Shown here: positions 6,975 to 8,716 of the stretch, piece by piece
How the letters are laid out: each line of letters starts with the position of its first letter
Position numbering within the stretch: the stretch's first letter is position 1
Assembly: GCA_964515255.1 (NCBI GenBank)
Contig: CAZETL010000038.1
Location: 1-8,716 of the forward strand
Direction of reading: 5' to 3'
Source: GCA-016699975 sp964515255
GTDB taxonomy: Bacteria; Patescibacteriota; Minisyncoccia; Moranbacterales; UBA1568
Length of the DNA: 8,716 nucleotides
Translations under genes and position numbers: made by a program
Notes under the pieces: model-generated
Seen by the model: the letters and a program-made list of their open reading frames with translations, nothing else
Databases searched by the model: none
What the model was told of the DNA's origin: nothing

Positions 6975-8011
6975 TACAGACCGTTCTTTCGTTTGTTTGC
7001 CTTGTGCTCTTCGAACGTCTCGGCGAAAAAAGTTTTTCCGGTTTCCGGATTGTTAAGGAAGAAATAGAATGTGTTTGGTATTGGGAAAACTGCAGCCTGA
7101 ATTGAAGAGAGTCCCGGATTTGAAATCGGTCCCGGCGGAAGTCCCGCATGGGCATATGTGTTGTATGGAGAATCAACGCTGATATCTTCAATGGAGTGCT
7201 TTACTTTCGTCTCACCGCGAATATATGCAACAGTCGCGTCGCTTTCAAGTCGATGCCCATCGGAAAGTCGCCGCCAGAATATGTCACTCACCATCTTTCG
7301 GTCTCGATCGATATCTTCTTGTGTTTGGTGAGCGGTCCCGATTTCACGCTCAAGAATGCTTGCCAAAATAATCACGTCGTAGAAGTTTTTTCCTTGTTTT
7401 TCAATTTCGGATCGAATGTTTTTATCGCATCTTGTCCCAAAGTTCCGAAGCATTGATTCAGTGATATCTTCAGGCGTTGCACTGAGTTCAAATGTATAGG
7501 TATCAGGAAAAAGAAATCCTTCAAGCGACGCCCCTTCAGGAAGAAGTTTCAGGAAAGGAAATTTCTCCTTCCATTCCGGAATCGGATGCCGGGTAAGTTC
7601 AAGAAATTTTTTCCCATCGAATTGATTAGCGGAAAGTCGAGTGGCGATTTTTTCGGCAGTCCACCCCTCAGGAAACGTCAGAGATATTTCGGCTGGCCGG
7701 CCTTCTGATACGCGTAGAATCGCTACGACTTCTGGAGCCGTCCTGTTTCCCGGTATCACAAAATCTCCCGCTTGCACACGACCCCTCAAACCGCCTCGCC
7801 ACGCGCTCCATAGAAAATACCACCGCGAAGAAACGAGACGTTCCCTCTCAAGGCGACTCGCAATAGAGCGAATATCCTCTCCCGATTCGATATGGAAAAC
7901 GCGATTTCCAGAGAGATCCCCCCTCTCGGTTTTCGCTTTGTAAAGAAATCCGAAAAGAGTGCCAAAAGAGATGCTGGCACAAACAAAGAGGATGAATACC
8001 GTTTTACGCAT
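6974..8011 (-). CDS. mltG: Endolytic murein transglycosylase MltG (YceG-like)
   Basis: MltG cuts nascent glycan strands in peptidoglycan at the outer face of the cytoplasmic membrane and is proposed to set or end strand length. From the ATG at 8011 the protein has 345 residues: a basic start (MRK), one membrane helix (about 4-24), a LysM-like subdomain (about 37-103), then the YceG catalytic domain. Visible motifs are LEGFLFPDTYTF, ILASILERE with the likely catalytic Glu at residue 221 (equivalent to E218 of E. coli by motif), and SPYNTYAHAGLPPGPISNPG near the C-terminus, followed by YFFLN. An ATG at 8041 would add ten residues; 8011 is preferred because the helix follows directly and GGAAAG lies 8 bases upstream. 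A partial LamG gene lies upstream and dnaJ downstream. Ends with TAA. Confidence 0.94.
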   Translation of the reverse strand: MRKTVFILFVCASISFGTLFGFLYKAKTERGDLSGNRVFHIESGEDIRSIASRLERERLVSSRWYFLWSAWRGGLRGRVQAGDFVIPGNRTAPEVVAILRVSEGRPAEISLTFPEGWTAEKIATRLSANQFDGKKFLELTRHPIPEWKEKFPFLKLLPEGASLEGFLFPDTYTFELSATPEDITESMLRNFGTRCDKNIRSEIEKQGKNFYDVIILASILEREIGTAHQTQEDIDRDRKMVSDIFWRRLSDGHRLESDATVAYIRGETKVKHSIEDISVDSPYNTYAHAGLPPGPISNPGLSSIQAAVFPIPNTFYFFLNNPETGKTFFAETFEEHKANKRKNGL

Positions 8012-8026
8012 ATGTATTACTTTCCA

Positions 8027-8057
8027 GATATAAATTCGCATTTCGGTCCAAAGTCAA
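8027..8057 (-). promoter_or_regulatory. Weak candidate promoter for mltG
   Basis: On the minus strand TTGACT (8052-8057) is a good -35 match, and TATATC (8027-8032) is a moderate -10, but the 19-base spacer is long. The predicted start would be near 8020, just upstream of the ATG at 8011, and would trim the GGAAAG ribosome-binding candidate. It supports the shorter mltG start over the one at 8041, though mltG may simply be cotranscribed with the LamG gene. Confidence 0.3.
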
Positions 8058-8092
8058 AGGAGATTATCAACCGTATCCGATTTACTCCCCCC

Positions 8093-8716
8093 TCACAACC
8101 CCGGGACATTCAATTTGTACCCGCTTGCCGCCGAATACAACCCAGCTGCCTCCGCGTCGGAGAGTGCGCTCGTATAAATCCTCATTTCATCGAGCTTCCC
8201 GTCGAAGAAGTTTTGGGAGTCGGATTCGGCCCCGATGGTGAAGTTGACTGCGTTTGAAAGATTGCCAATTGTGCCGAAACCAAATTTGAATGGCGTATCC
8301 TCAGTTCCATTAATGAATATCTTCGAGTTATTCGTATTGCTTTCATCGAATATAACCGTGAAGAATTTCCAGTCGGAATTGGTGAATACTGCACTTGAGT
8401 TCATAGCGAACGTATTCGTCCCATCGGAAACTGAGAAATGCAGCGAGTCATCCGTTCCGTCAATATAGAGGATATAGCCGACATCTCCCGACGATTGTCC
8501 GTTCTTCTTTGCAATGACGGTATGGTCATTCGCAAAGGTATCTCTGCTGAACCACCCTGAGAGCGAGAAACTCACTCCGTCGGCAATATCGAAGTTGTCT
8601 CCCATGGAAATCTTGCTCGTCGAACCGTCGAAGTCGAGGGCCTGTCCGGATTTCCCCGGTACGGCGCTTGCTGCGGTGAATCCGGAGAGCGTCCCGTCTT
8701 TGTTTCCGGAGGTTCC
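8093..8716 (-). CDS. LamG/concanavalin A-like domain protein, C-terminal part (5' end outside window)
   Basis: The reading frame is open from the window edge, giving 207 visible residues that end with TGA at 8093-8095. The ATG at 8605 is internal: upstream codons continue the domain with SGQALDFDGSTSKISMG, a typical opening of LamG-type jelly-roll domains. Further hallmarks are VSFSLSGWF, DWKFFTVIFDE, KIFINGTED, and the closing strand GKLDEMRIYTSALSDAE. Such domains bind glycans or proteins and are common in secreted or surface proteins. The composition, rich in Ser, Asn, Asp and Gly and poor in Cys, fits export. The protein ends about 15 residues after the domain with no membrane anchor or sorting signal, so any signal peptide or anchor must be N-terminal and out of view. 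Ligand unknown. Confidence 0.87.
   Translation of the reverse strand, partial: GTSGNKDGTLSGFTAASAVPGKSGQALDFDGSTSKISMGDNFDIADGVSFSLSGWFSRDTFANDHTVIAKKNGQSSGDVGYILYIDGTDDSLHFSVSDGTNTFAMNSSAVFTNSDWKFFTVIFDESNTNNSKIFINGTEDTPFKFGFGTIGNLSNAVNFTIGAESDSQNFFDGKLDEMRIYTSALSDAEAAGLYSAASGYKLNVPGL

Overview
The window is a run of seven protein genes, all on the minus strand. In transcription order (right to left) they are: a LamG-domain protein cut by the window edge, mltG, dnaJ, a DUF192 protein, a membrane glycosyltransferase of family 2, hpf/raiA and secA. Gene spacing is tight, with no intergenic stretch above about 150 bases. I saw no RNA genes, mobile elements, CRISPR arrays or phage genes.

The organism is a bacterium. 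A short HPF, a split-off dnaJ with its own heat-shock operator, a CPR-style membrane GT2 and a LamG surface protein together suggest Patescibacteria/CPR (Parcubacteria-like), at moderate confidence. TAA, TAG and TGA are all used as stops (TGA ends hpf and the LamG gene). This excludes the TGA-as-glycine code of Gracilibacteria/Absconditabacteria.

Left part (1-3300): hpf is followed by secA, an order also known from Firmicutes. secA looks broken only because of the assembly. A 100-N gap is flanked by two identical 55-base copies. Removing one copy plus the Ns (155 bases) restores one continuous frame of about 878 codons with all SecA motifs.

Middle part (3447-5756): the GT2 gene has a good -35/-10 pair whose predicted start site falls on the first base of its ATG, so a leaderless mRNA is likely. 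The DUF192 gene lies 24 bases after dnaJ and is probably cotranscribed with it.

Right part (5781-8716): dnaJ is preceded by a near-perfect CIRCE element, so HrcA control is expected. mltG follows the LamG gene.

Most genes are housekeeping: protein export (SecA), ribosome hibernation (HPF), folding (DnaJ) and peptidoglycan processing (MltG). The GT2 and LamG proteins are envelope or surface functions. I found no convincing new biological system. The points worth checking are the gap artefact, the CIRCE element, the leaderless GT2 promoter and the partial surface protein.
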